A DNA stretch of 60,681 nt, taken from positions 1-60,681 of the forward strand of contig CANQGG010000009.1 of NCBI GenBank assembly GCA_947601655.1, given 5' to 3'. A program made the position numbers and the translations under genes. The DNA is from an uncultured Akkermansia sp. Its GTDB lineage: Bacteria; Verrucomicrobiota; Verrucomicrobiia; Verrucomicrobiales; Akkermansiaceae. Below, piece by piece: positions 55,501 through 60,681 of the stretch; position 1 is the first letter of the stretch; each line of letters starts with the position of its first letter. The notes beneath the pieces were generated by a model that saw nothing but the letters and a program-made list of their open reading frames with translations, searched no databases and was not told the origin of the DNA.

Positions 55501-58500
55501 TTCCCATGTGCCGCCAGAGGTGCTCCACGTGAGGACCACGTCATCCGTGTGCAGGACGGTGAGCTGCCCCTGCTCGTTGAGTTTGAGTTGAAGTTTTTGA
55601 GCGCTCAGCGTGCTGTTTATCGAGTCATCCAGCGAGACTCCTGCAAGCAGATCGTCTGTCATATTCTCGAAGAGTTGGTAGGCGTCCGACCGAATGTTGA
55701 GATTGCTCAACCAACTACTTGCATTGAGGCTGATTGTCAGGTTACTCAGGCTGACGCCGGTCGTCCCGAGTACGATCTTCCCGCCGGTTGGTGTACCCCC
55801 ACCTTCGTTGATGGTGACCTCCAGCTTGCCGCCGTACGTCCCGCTCGAAAGCTGCAGAGTCCCCGCGCCCACTTTCGCCACTGTACTACTGTCGTCGCCA
55901 AAGGTGACAGTCGCGCTGCCGTTTTCTGTCTGTTGGAAGTTCAAGATGGCGCCGCTTTGCAAACCAAGGTCTTTCACTTTCCACTGCCCGTTGACACTGA
56001 CATTGACTGTCCCGCTCGAAACAGCGCCCGCCAGCGAGATCTTGTTCACCGTCTGCTCTGAAGTCTCTTCCCTCTCATTCAGCAGCTGCAGGGTTGTCCC
56101 ACTCGCAAGCTGTATGTCCGAGAAGCCGGCTGAGCTCTGCAAGGTAAGTCCCCCCTGGCTCACGTTGACTGTCCCGGTGGCGCTGGTCAGCGTGCCTCCC
56201 AGAATGAGAGTGCCCCCGCCGGTTACGGTAATGCCCGCACTCCCTTCCAGACTGCCCGTCACTGCCATCTTGCCTTTGCCGTTCTGTGGCGCAATCGTGA
56301 ATGTACTGGCGGTGCTTCCGAGGCTCAGTTTCCCGGCGAACTCCAGGATTGTCTCGGCAAAACCATCTGTAGCAACGTACTCGTAGGTGAAACTGTTGTA
56401 CCCGGAGACATCACCGGTAATCTTGACGCCTTTCACGTAGGATGAACCACCGCTCTCTTTTTTGATGGTGAGGGATGAGCAGCTCTCGCTTCCGGTCAGA
56501 TTGCCATTGACAACGTAAATTCCCCGGCCCTTGGATTCGATGGTAGCGACGTTCTTGAGGTTGGCCGTGATGGTTCGCTCTGCGTCGTTTCCGGTAGCGA
56601 GCCAGAGTTTTCCCCCGTTGAGGTCGATGGTGCCAAGACCGAGGTTGCCGTCCGTCTGCGTCTTTGTGGTGATGTCCACCTGACCATTCAGCTTGAGGGT
56701 GCCGTGGACACTCAGCGTTCCTTCGAATTCAGTCCAGTTGTACGTGCCGGCAGAAAGGGTGAGTGTGCGGCTGTTCTCCCCATCGCCTGTACTGCCGACT
56801 TCGATGGTTCCCTTGCCGGCGAGGGCAATGGCAGGGGTAAAGCTGACGTCCCCGCCTTGCAGCTGCAGGGAGGTGTTCTCCCCGACGGTGATGCTGTTGA
56901 TGGTCCTGGTTCCGCTTCCTTTCAGGGTGAGAGTCTTGACCGGCTCCGCATCATTGGTAAGATTAATAGCGTTGATGGTCGTCGTCCCATTGAAGGTGAT
57001 TTCCCCGAACCCGGAAAGCGTGCCGAGGGTGGCGGCGTCGCCAAAGGTGAGTTTGGATGTGTTGTTTTCTCCTCCGATCGTGGTCGTCTCGGTCACGGTG
57101 ATGGGAACGTTGATCGTGTGTGTTCCTCCGGTGACGGTCAGGGTATCAGCGATGATGGCTGCATTTGTGGTTCCTTCATCAGAGAAGGTGTAGCCATCTC
57201 CGGAAATCGTCATTGTCGCCGGGTGAACGCTGCCGGAGATTGATACGGTGTGGGTGCTGCCCGTTTCTGGAAACACGACGCTGTCGCCCGCCAGGAAATA
57301 GTACGTGTTGTCGCTTGTCTCACCTTGCTTCTTCCACGGGTGGGTACCGGCATCTGTGTCGCCCTCTTTCCACACCTTCGTGCCGGTGCTGGTATCACTG
57401 TTCCATAGAAGCGTCTCCGCCGCGCGCTCGATGGAGATGAGACCGCCATCGCTCAGTTTGAACTGCTTGTTGTTACTCGGATACACGCCGTCGGTCGTAT
57501 CCCGGTTCAGCGCCTCTTCAATCGCTTTGCGCAGGGATGTGTCCCATCCTGCCCCCATGAGCTGGTAGGTCCAGCCGTCTGTGATAGATCCCGAGCTGCC
57601 GACGCTGAGGAGGATGTTCAGCCCGCTGAGGTCAGAGCCGCTCTTGATGATAAGTTTGCCGCCGTTACTTCCGCTGCTCGCATCAAATTCCAGATACCCG
57701 CTGTATGTCCCCCCATCCAGCGTCAATGTCCCTCCTTCTTTGCTGACGCTTACTTTGGTAAGGGACTGGTCTTGTTTCTTTCCGAACGCCAGGCTGCCGC
57801 CCTCCTCAACGTGCAGCGTCAGGTTCTTGCCTGTCTGGATATCCACTGCATCCAACTGCCACTTGCCGGTGATTTTCGCGGCGCTGCCGGTCGTGGTGCT
57901 GTCGTCGCTGCCGATTTCGACTTTGAGCTTTTTGAGAACCCTGGGGTCGTTCTCACTCGTACCACCTGCAAGGACAAGTTGGTAGGCTTGCTCTGCTGTA
58001 TCGCCTATCTCGTTTTGCCACATTCCGGAGAGGCTGACGCCATCGGTCAAACTGGCTGCATCTGCTTCCAGCACCAGGCGCCCCCATTTGCCGTTCCCAT
58101 CTCCGTCATCTCGGCCGCCCTTTTTGATTGCGATCGACCCGGAGTGGGAGATTGTACCTTTGATCGTCAGGGTGCCGCCTCCCGTGAGAACGAGGTTGCC
58201 GCGGCCTGTCAATCCGCCTTCCAGATTCAACGCTGCAACCACGTAGTTGAGGTTGAATTTCCCTCCATCGTTCATGGTTACACTGCCGGTGACAGTCATG
58301 CTGCCTATCTGAGCACGATTCTGCACCTCAATGGTGCTGTAGCCGGATATGTCACCGTCTACTTCGAGGTTGCCGCGGTCAACTACAAGAGTCTCATGAC
58401 CCTGTTCTCCTGTGAGGTTGCCCTTGATTTTGACAGTGCCGCTTCCATTGTTGAGATGGACTTTGCTGACGTTGCGGGCGTATATCTCCAGCACGGCATT

Positions 58501-59955
58501 GGCATCTGTGGCCTTGAGATTGAGGTCCTGCCACTTCGCATCAAGAGTGCTGCTGCTCGAGCCGTATTTCACAGTGCCGTGTTCGACGCCCAATCCGGCT
58601 CCCGCTGCCTGGTCCGTCGCGTCTGCAAGCTTGAGATTCCAACCTGGCGATCCACTCGTGGTCAAGTCCAGCGTTTGACCACTCCCGGGGTTGAAGAGGA
58701 CCATCGCACCGGCCGCCACTTCCACCGTCCCCGTGAAGCCGTCAAATGCCCCCAATGTCGTCGTCCCGCTTCCTATCTTCAACGTACCAGCTCCCGTCAG
58801 CTTGCTCACCGAGCTCGTCCCGGTAAAGGTTTGGATAGCGTTACTCTCAATCTGCAGGGTCACCCCCTCGCCAAATTGCATGTTCGCTGCGGTACTTCCG
58901 GCGCTGTCTGTGTTGGTAATCTTCACCGTGGCAGTTGGAGAGCCCTCTCCGGTCGCCACTGTGAAACTTGCCCCTGCATGATCTTGTTCCGTCTTCAGAC
59001 CCTTCACGTCAAAGGTGACGCCGTTTGCCAACTCGATGGCAAGGCGGTTGACAGTATCATTCCCGACGTGATTGAAGGAGAGTACCCCGGTGTAAGCGGA
59101 CGTCTCTCCCGGACCCTCCCCGCTCGCGCCCGTGATTTTCAGTGTCCCCACCGAGTTAGTTACCGTGCCAATGATGAGGTTCCCGGATCCCTGCATGTTC
59201 GACACCGACAACGTGCCGTTCTCCAGCACAATTTGAGTGTTCTCGACCACATCCAGGTATCCCGTTGTCTCAAATCGTTTCTTCATCCAGAAAACGACAT
59301 AGTCATAGTTGGATGAGATGCCATTATCGTACGCCGAAGCCCCAAGGTGAAGATTAGTGCTGATCCCGGTGATATCATAAGAATTGTCCAGGACCGCAAA
59401 GCACGTGTTGTTGATCCAGAAGTTGCCAACCTGATCGAAGAAATGCTGCCCATTCCAGGTCGAGTGAGTGGATCCATTTCGCGGTACGATAGTCCAGTAG
59501 TTAGCAGAACCGCCATCAGCAGAGGCATCTCGCGTAATCCAGAGGTTTTCAACTTGGAGGTAATTATTGTCACCATGGAGAAAATTAGCACATCCCCCCA
59601 GTTTCTTTTTCGTGAGTTTCAGGGTCTTCACCGATCCTTTCCCGTACACATTGATGTCGAATCCCCTGACATCAGTCCATTCGACGTATTCCTTTCCTGT
59701 CAGGTTTCCATCTGCACCGAGGTCCCAATCTCTGTCGGAGCTTCCTGCCGTTGCGTCTCCGTAATACTTATCCCCTGTGCTCTGCCAATCCGTCGGTTGG
59801 AAGTCCGCCATGGTCACCTGCTGAGCGAGGACGAAAGAGATGAGGGCGCCTGCGGGTAGAGAGGCGGAAGAAAGGGTGGCGGGCAGAGACACAGCCACCG
59901 CGGCAAGGCAAGCCATAACAGCCTTGCGAAGACCCGAAGGAAGGTGCAGTTTCAT
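43516..59955 (-). CDS. Giant autotransporter with beta-strand-repeat passenger
   Basis: 5,479 residues, one uninterrupted frame. The N-terminus is an extended signal peptide (residues 1 to about 45, hydrophobic LAAVAVSLPATL). The passenger (about 46-5130) is made of short Gly/Thr/Ser/Asn-rich beta-strand repeats (e.g. GTLTLSNGG, TLTVGGN), consistent with an autotransporter-associated beta-helix. Four modules start with a W...W...GD signature near residues 850, 1475, 2607 and 3730. Residues about 2680-3430 form a distinct block rich in VVGGSY, IIGGHY and IVAGSM units. The C-terminal ~340 residues are an outer-membrane beta-barrel (YHMWVNGETGYHKLD; FVRGTHGAWSHTLVVTGGMADV) ending in Phe. Cysteine is very rare (about nine). 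It is probably a surface adhesin or coat protein; ligand unknown. It has its own promoter and terminator, so it is monocistronic. Confidence 0.9.
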   Translation of the reverse strand: MKLHLPSGLRKAVMACLAAVAVSLPATLSSASLPAGALISFVLAQQVTMADFQPTDWQSTGDKYYGDATAGSSDRDWDLGADGNLTGKEYVEWTDVRGFDINVYGKGSVKTLKLTKKKLGGCANFLHGDNNYLQVENLWITRDASADGGSANYWTIVPRNGSTHSTWNGQHFFDQVGNFWINNTCFAVLDNSYDITGISTNLHLGASAYDNGISSNYDYVVFWMKKRFETTGYLDVVENTQIVLENGTLSVSNMQGSGNLIIGTVTNSVGTLKITGASGEGPGETSAYTGVLSFNHVGNDTVNRLAIELANGVTFDVKGLKTEQDHAGASFTVATGEGSPTATVKITNTDSAGSTAANMQFGEGVTLQIESNAIQTFTGTSSVSKLTGAGTLKIGSGTTTLGAFDGFTGTVEVAAGAMVLFNPGSGQTLDLTTSGSPGWNLKLADATDQAAGAGLGVEHGTVKYGSSSSTLDAKWQDLNLKATDANAVLEIYARNVSKVHLNNGSGTVKIKGNLTGEQGHETLVVDRGNLEVDGDISGYSTIEVQNRAQIGSMTVTGSVTMNDGGKFNLNYVVAALNLEGGLTGRGNLVLTGGGTLTIKGTISHSGSIAIKKGGRDDGDGNGKWGRLVLEADAASLTDGVSLSGMWQNEIGDTAEQAYQLVLAGGTSENDPRVLKKLKVEIGSDDSTTTGSAAKITGKWQLDAVDIQTGKNLTLHVEEGGSLAFGKKQDQSLTKVSVSKEGGTLTLDGGTYSGYLEFDASSGSNGGKLIIKSGSDLSGLNILLSVGSSGSITDGWTYQLMGAGWDTSLRKAIEEALNRDTTDGVYPSNNKQFKLSDGGLISIERAAETLLWNSDTSTGTKVWKEGDTDAGTHPWKKQGETSDNTYYFLAGDSVVFPETGSTHTVSISGSVHPATMTISGDGYTFSDEGTTNAAIIADTLTVTGGTHTINVPITVTETTTIGGENNTSKLTFGDAATLGTLSGFGEITFNGTTTINAINLTNDAEPVKTLTLKGSGTRTINSITVGENTSLQLQGGDVSFTPAIALAGKGTIEVGSTGDGENSRTLTLSAGTYNWTEFEGTLSVHGTLKLNGQVDITTKTQTDGNLGLGTIDLNGGKLWLATGNDAERTITANLKNVATIESKGRGIYVVNGNLTGSESCSSLTIKKESGGSSYVKGVKITGDVSGYNSFTYEYVATDGFAETILEFAGKLSLGSTASTFTIAPQNGKGKMAVTGSLEGSAGITVTGGGTLILGGTLTSATGTVNVSQGGLTLQSSAGFSDIQLASGTTLQLLNEREETSEQTVNKISLAGAVSSGTVNVSVNGQWKVKDLGLQSGAILNFQQTENGSATVTFGDDSSTVAKVGAGTLQLSSGTYGGKLEVTINEGGGTPTGGKIVLGTTGVSLSNLTISLNASSWLSNLNIRSDAYQLFENMTDDLLAGVSLDDSINSTLSAQKLQLKLNEQGQLTVLHTDDVVLTWSTSGGTWENKGETQWKRDNSENDYFANGDNVTFDSSESGVSGTVQLAGDVVAGDVTIKGTFSGAGSATSGWTFGASDSAVKTLTINDKIALDSNTQALFDEHVSVRLDNSQAEGFSITGSGDITFAGDMTGTATGGGKLVIGNGSNATVVRLTKGGANHQLGEVEVKQGSRLVISGFTTGSNVGSWADGSGTVYGDGAVVLAGTVTTSHYGRDASILKRLLSGNYTYDSASDTLTISHTLKDLYIGDPDVDTSASGMTMSFGNGDNTGTMHNSLLTVERLHVSEGAGLIVGNDNFFRFLPATMSGGPSSHTILLAGAGNGSGASHDAALVLTESITIDWDIEMEKNATIGVNSGKTVTVAGSFTVGSDKTFTKNGAGELSLAKFQGASASTVAGDIVVAAGKLNITGLSDPNSNNYVAKSVTVTATGVVSSEAPNSVAEFAFGSASCQSGTVDTVTFTGDTNPAAAQCTTNAAVRVADGATLTIGELDLTASNGTITGSDNATADSVGTIVIEGFKTSSGHSLRVGWAGEHVKVTLGKANGTFDLDGGLYLANGNTVTLASDGSIGWLGGNTSASSLTDGWNDIGGTITAGSAVTLTLDGAGKKAGNYTIDENVKLVIANSSDQQTFISGTIKGDIQIESGKTLAFEEKSGNEENNANTIESESELSGSGTLKVQSNGGAQAALVWKGAVNTSSTVKLEFATVGGGNGNAILQLENESLKVSGITMTGNGKLTKGTGNAKLTVNVADSQTVAGGTGILTVGDGVTLGKTGTGTQSFSSLTGETGSTVEVTEGVLQIAAGSGTWSVDNLKVNGNGATLDIARAGITATGTNITLAGGGKITDSATVGTGGATFRFGKLTLDGGTSSDVGKIEFGTGGTGERIYQFSELAGDGKMTLSGMDESNTGHTIRLDSINGFTGEIAGSVNGNCELQLGTGTGFANITSGDTAGSINLTTGAVTLNGNNSVLKKVGGNGSFTISELKLGNGQGLYMGYEGTGKLTITKLSFANDAAPRLVYGSEMAGNTNNRVEFAISSLMEALKALKAAGATVTLDTGHTGDSWFIDPNTKEGDDALLYLGITGSEQTGNGETYGADVLAEYFTWGYTGEAAELEWRDYNNQKGLYLSLLNHQEAVRYWDKNWDDGSAVSTGPNNKTMTEHADYWYDSNGNGLWEDKYETADGKASAFTGVTLQLGGTGDFTDGKSWKDRSGRISLRLTKGSGKEDTKLTIIGGKLYNDAASQPGEALRAPVYIATQATEKDRFHMLVGGSSFVEVSSGGAAGGYASSTHLQVMGGTIDFLIGGNHMSAGGATFGGDTYISVYEGKAQIDGNGDFVMHGDTEWYELEEGGRSAIPGGIVGGSTLTTAATAGNQFNGSSHIYIYTVLTTPSTVGVKDIMPGVSFSHIVGGNVWLEPTGSGTPTFLGSSTITIDLTGYQGKYEGEETAGTFDKAIVGGNYSASVGNGDAVATRTTVFTYDNTLGDTHPYASLITVQGTNEKGEAVTFRGGINGATRVDADVRENATYTGNTRVEIRGGAFQNYIAGGFWFGGMNYQMAGGSGIDVPEKAVYGGTFTGTTEVHLNGGEYWRAVGGHVSLIAARGSQATHQLGTSQDAATTPATKLVIDGGTFRSKETGLFPGDADLEGFVAGGSYYRYSLGAYSQTGASELEITGGVFEKDYKLAGGNVVKLGEVNKGDAANVSYTITGDTNVSIKGTKSGTRITGLVIGGGYMEDAGKGGSLTITGSTHVTISGGTIKAETPSITAPSEPGSEHLAIVAGSMLVDSGSSSQAGGHTVEIKGGTNLTISGGSIEGFVVGGSYTSNSAGENTITIGGNSVITLSGKGTTITGNIIGGHYSDNTTAPDTLNLGDVSIELNGATVDGYIFGGSFRRVTAAAESTDPTQGNISINLVSGTLKGGVYAAGNHFKTGAGSSLSVHTAGTRIEITGDVKISENEKLAALGGSDVVILSGGYQKALAQGGGSGGFVGDYSTVGYDVQSKTWNENAAALSLSSVGDTSFGNLKGLGERLYLQDFDTIDIQGEDMDIDLGQARMRVMHKVTGDAEFDKTNHDTFTKGGRGNLTLGTLWSWNAQTMAEEAYTGKIILGGGTLTLTGGGAAYEQSLEGGLMINMNGRPNGNAEDSYLKAEGDETHFTGLDEKKPITIQLVAKEFTPGEDGLIHDVKNFTLDVGAYYLVDGLDLTGIKPEDFDEYVRKCFTVTGLEELVKGTERLNLKTQLSVRDEDKLVLRIYDDNPDEWIWEGGSNTEKGVTWKANNDTNFSKEGIEAGDTPATRTYYFNAGAAYGEGEGSHVLLEEGIVAKEVVVESGDYTFRQENKQTLKVEKITVGGENTEDHGNSAELTLALDTVRVEEVDLRAAGTLTLADDKAIQSGTTIDFNGGTLAYGETDAGALALATDYSGQVAATNSGSLNIRVGNEDGEVDNDPKHGVTWKGATSSNNGVKLAVEKGIVKSGRMNFTLDWTLATTGNDFAGTLEAEGGTLTLKASGGQQATIKGGDKGSHLQAAKGATVELIASGTGSSLTVERAAGGEGTIAIGSSGEGDQGAYKLDAAVDGGFTGTIKLAGNAADKSAVEVNNVAALGRAEGKEGSTLALAGRAIKLASSVTDENKAVVDVRNITVEGLNYVGGYDGDTPNDVNKKITLHATDSITGKDGDVLANARGGYTQTLIGDLAGYTGAIVAGFGTDKVATDNDKSTWTLGGELPMLEEEEVVDGIVARATIAAKLAGTGRIIVSYGDPVAAAAETGDSAKVIRTVRLTGLIGDATMGTHVDIVNGMGADSAVVLANTEVKSATGKLVFKNNEIWLGDELDAGGWSGSTLAKDTDAAGGTFRLKKGSLVGIADKGGVELVVDTARGGATVNVGTTQGSLFDEININAGGKLREVKGDITVGENKTDMHLIFTEDNIGSAGGGEYLIGSTGKLIVNNTVVDDKANDKANDHFSFDLTNKALFTLLMDTRQRELQAMEEEENGLKNELLDNRNNNVATYLHLLTSEYTPGKDDNFNLISFADGSDEALNKLLRSGTYTGLLEGVGFTMSVDGGDLVLLGSSLDIYIVLNEEHDTYGQGDKHDITSQKDADLLSGKKATLLDEGTTLTLDLTKVKGEEEDAVEVTVNNLVGLSGSALEAQGEGTVVLNNAEVKPDPMEDDKWLDHVIDDQEHLGELKGQDTEFEGTIRGGEGVTFQKKGAGTLTVGNGTSTSGLQIEGTLKLTNGSVVVRSKESNLDTLTFDYGKDATVGKGLGVDGGAIYVDHIEEGEDATGKVTLSNGGTFIYKGTMTDDEEAEGADKPLVSTTFTTEEGGGTLQVGTDTENATLILGSDSEKGTSASIGGDADIVVNDGSTLKLQDQATMDAGQVELAGRLDMSGLTAATNTASALSGEGTLKGGELTQLTIDGQPDTVDGRPTSAKKAFSGTLEGAGTLSVARDAAVYFDGLSTKAPEEGGNKWNLDVESGATLDVQLKDGNKADLGNVTLHDDSNFVFHCNEAAGVANYDTETGFAGALKVEGGDTARANLTVDLNGWAPEDAQLDYRIKIGGLTWDDAANDSKSIEERFNDPKLAGQGSQYFKGSIATDGLEANNVVVNLDHEEQNMYKHANQEKNAAAGADIFWGVDDPTTASGRALRKKNKEGKHSDLYEFTYALGDKYQTSGAGSELDRMLTAGAGASIAVLGQALGDDLHRQLNSLRNRTTGMGSEARYDQYDMLPLYHMWVNGETGYHKLDADGLAPGYTLNSWGGTLGMEIDVSRRVTVGLALTAMYGDLKTDATDSASGDMDTTYMSAFVRGTHGAWSHTLVVTGGMADVKFNRTVGYDAPTVFGITMPASYKTSGSTDGYMVGAIYELGYTRMANAAGTVAIQPVFNVEIRHVGIQGYNETGSDAGLRVGDITQDTVTIGLGARVQALTGTNIFNRSAIFEGRALLKADVGDRSGKVVNAVLNTQNSAELESAEVGAVGVEIGAGISIPLGGTEGSIFIDGSLEWRSGYTSMDATIGYRVNF

Positions 59956-60039
59956 GAGCGGATAGAGGGGAAGAATAGAGAAACGACAGCTCGCGCGCGG
60001 GACATCTTTCGACCGTGGTGTCCCCCACGCTCACCTTGC

Positions 60040-60068
60040 AGTATACGGATTTATAATCCGCGGTGCAA
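60040..60068 (-). promoter_or_regulatory. Promoter of the giant autotransporter gene
   Basis: On the minus strand: TTGCAC (60063-60068), 17-nt spacer, TATACT (60040-60045), about 85 nt before the ATG at 59955. The spacer is filled by a CGGATT/AATCCG palindrome. Confidence 0.55.
60046..60063. promoter_or_regulatory. Palindrome within the autotransporter promoter spacer
   Basis: CGGATTTATAATCCGCGG; arms CGGATT/AATCCG around TAT(A). A second, longer and inverted copy lies at 60219-60239. An operator role is inferred. Confidence 0.5.
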
Positions 60069-60167
60069 GCAAAAAAACGTTTGGAAAGAAAAAAGTTCTT
60101 AACCACAAGGCTTTCGAGACTTTTGCATTTTGGCATCGCGCCCCGGAATCGTAAGGAATTTGGGGGG

Positions 60168-60184
60168 ACCTAAAATTTTTAGGT
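60168..60184. repeat. Perfect AT-rich palindrome
   Basis: ACCTAAAATTTTTAGGT, 8-bp arms with a one-base centre, upstream of the autotransporter promoter. Confidence 0.4.
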
Positions 60185-60218
60185 ATTGGAAACCAGTATA
60201 TTGCTACGATTTGGCGAA

Positions 60219-60239
60219 CCGCGGATTATAAATCCGCGG
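60219..60239. repeat. Second copy of the CGGATT/AATCCG palindrome
   Basis: Perfect inverted repeat with 9-bp arms (CCGCGGATT / AATCCGCGG) around ATA. It shares about 17 bp with the reverse complement of the promoter palindrome at 60046-60063. Confidence 0.5.
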
Positions 60240-60264
60240 ACACATGGCATGAACCATTTTGGAT

Positions 60265-60294
60265 GTACCATGGACCATGTACCGTGTACCATGT
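60265..60294. repeat. Left GTACCAT cluster
   Basis: Short tandem GTACCATG/GACCATGTACC-type units. The reverse-complement units (ATGGTAC) recur at 60415-60480 and 60604-60621, so the repeats that follow are bracketed by complementary sequences. Confidence 0.5.
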
Positions 60295-60432
60295 AGCAGA
60301 GCGGTGACCACGGCTCTGCTTATCCACAAACCCTTCTAATCAGCAACCGCGTATGTTTAAACCCTCCACCTCAGCTAAAGCTTCGCAGCTCCGCGCGCCA
60401 GCGCGCTAACTTCCTACATGGTCCATGGTACA
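60287..60432 (+). repeat. Structured repeat, copy 1
   Basis: About 145 bp matching copy 2 at an offset of 190 bp, with roughly 80-85 percent identity by eye. Internal hairpins: GCAGAGC/GCTCTGC (60295-60318) and GCGCGC/GCGCGC near 60393-60406. It contains no ORF of note. Confidence 0.6.
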
Positions 60433-60476
60433 TCGGTACATGGTACATGAAAGGGTCCATGGTACATCTCACATGG

Positions 60477-60622
60477 TACCATGTAGCAGAGCGGTGGCCA
60501 CGGTTCTGCAAGTCCACAAACCTTTCTAACTAATCACCACGCATGTTTAGCCCTCCACCTCAGCTAAAGCTTCGCAGCTTCGCGCGCAAGCGCGCAAATT
60601 TAATACATGGTACATGGTACAC
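60477..60622 (+). repeat. Structured repeat, copy 2
   Basis: Same order of elements as copy 1. The first hairpin becomes GCAGAGC/GTTCTGC (a G-C to G-U change if transcribed on the plus strand), and the loop of the GC-rich hairpin changes from CA to AA, so both stems are kept. The array may continue beyond 60681. Confidence 0.6.
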
Positions 60623-60681
60623 TATTAATCGGAGGTGGTATAATCTGAAGAGTTGAGAGGGAAATCCTCAACAGGACTCCT

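Noticed and set aside
60262..60622. CRISPR array
   Set aside because: There are only two long units of about 145 bp with imperfect identity and no short regular repeats with unique spacers; no cas genes are present.
60639..60644. TATAAT near the right edge as a promoter for a gene beyond the window
   Set aside because: No convincing -35 box lies at the right distance, and the downstream sequence is too short to judge.

Overview
The window looks like a chromosomal segment of a Verrucomicrobiota bacterium, most likely from the Akkermansia group. Three things point that way, all inference from gene content: a giant autotransporter built of beta-strand repeats, a stand-alone type IV prepilin-like protein, and a galactokinase/sodium-sugar symporter pair suited to a host-glycan diet. 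Ribosome binding sites are rare. Sigma70-type promoters (TTGnnn, 16-18 nt, TAnnnT) often sit directly against start codons. No tRNA, rRNA, CRISPR array or transposase was recognised.

Region 1 (1-12937, minus strand) is a type VI secretion (T6SS) operon in transcription order tssB, tssC, hcp, tagJ, tssE, tssF, tssG, clpV/tssH, vgrG. VgrG runs off the left edge and carries an unusual C-terminal extension with two glycine-rich hydrophobic segments. The baseplate and membrane genes tssK, tssL, tssM, tssJ and tssA are not in the window and may lie beyond the left edge. Upstream of tssB, 13000-13200 holds two copies of a 19-bp palindrome in opposite orientation.

Region 2 (13200-25400) is mostly housekeeping: a carboxyltransferase subunit without a biotin domain, an exported thioredoxin-like protein, glycyl-tRNA synthetase, an RlmI-type rRNA methyltransferase, a membrane protein preceded by a 20-codon leader ORF, thymidylate kinase, argininosuccinate lyase, a TRL-like lipoprotein, a VanX-like dipeptidase and a histone-H1-like basic protein. 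A second pair of palindromes of the same family as those before tssB lies upstream of the lipoprotein gene, with almost the same spacing.

Region 3 (25500-43300) holds a LolC/FtsX-type permease with a GYF-RDD protein, galK with an SGLT-type symporter, rpsN, an FmdB-type zinc ribbon, a CNNM/CorC protein, ilvA-maf, a Sel1 protein, an MBL hydrolase-DEAD helicase-ruvC cluster, an Abi/HEPN-type defence gene, tilS and a prepilin-like protein.

Region 4 (43400-60681) is one 5,479-residue autotransporter gene with its own promoter and terminator. Beyond it is about 700 bp of non-coding DNA with nested palindromes and two copies of a structured repeat of about 145 bp.

The items most worth a second look are the palindrome pairs shared by the T6SS and lipoprotein loci, the leaderless-promoter architecture, the overlapping leader ORF, the VgrG extension, the giant autotransporter with a palindrome inside its promoter spacer, and the structured repeats at the right edge.
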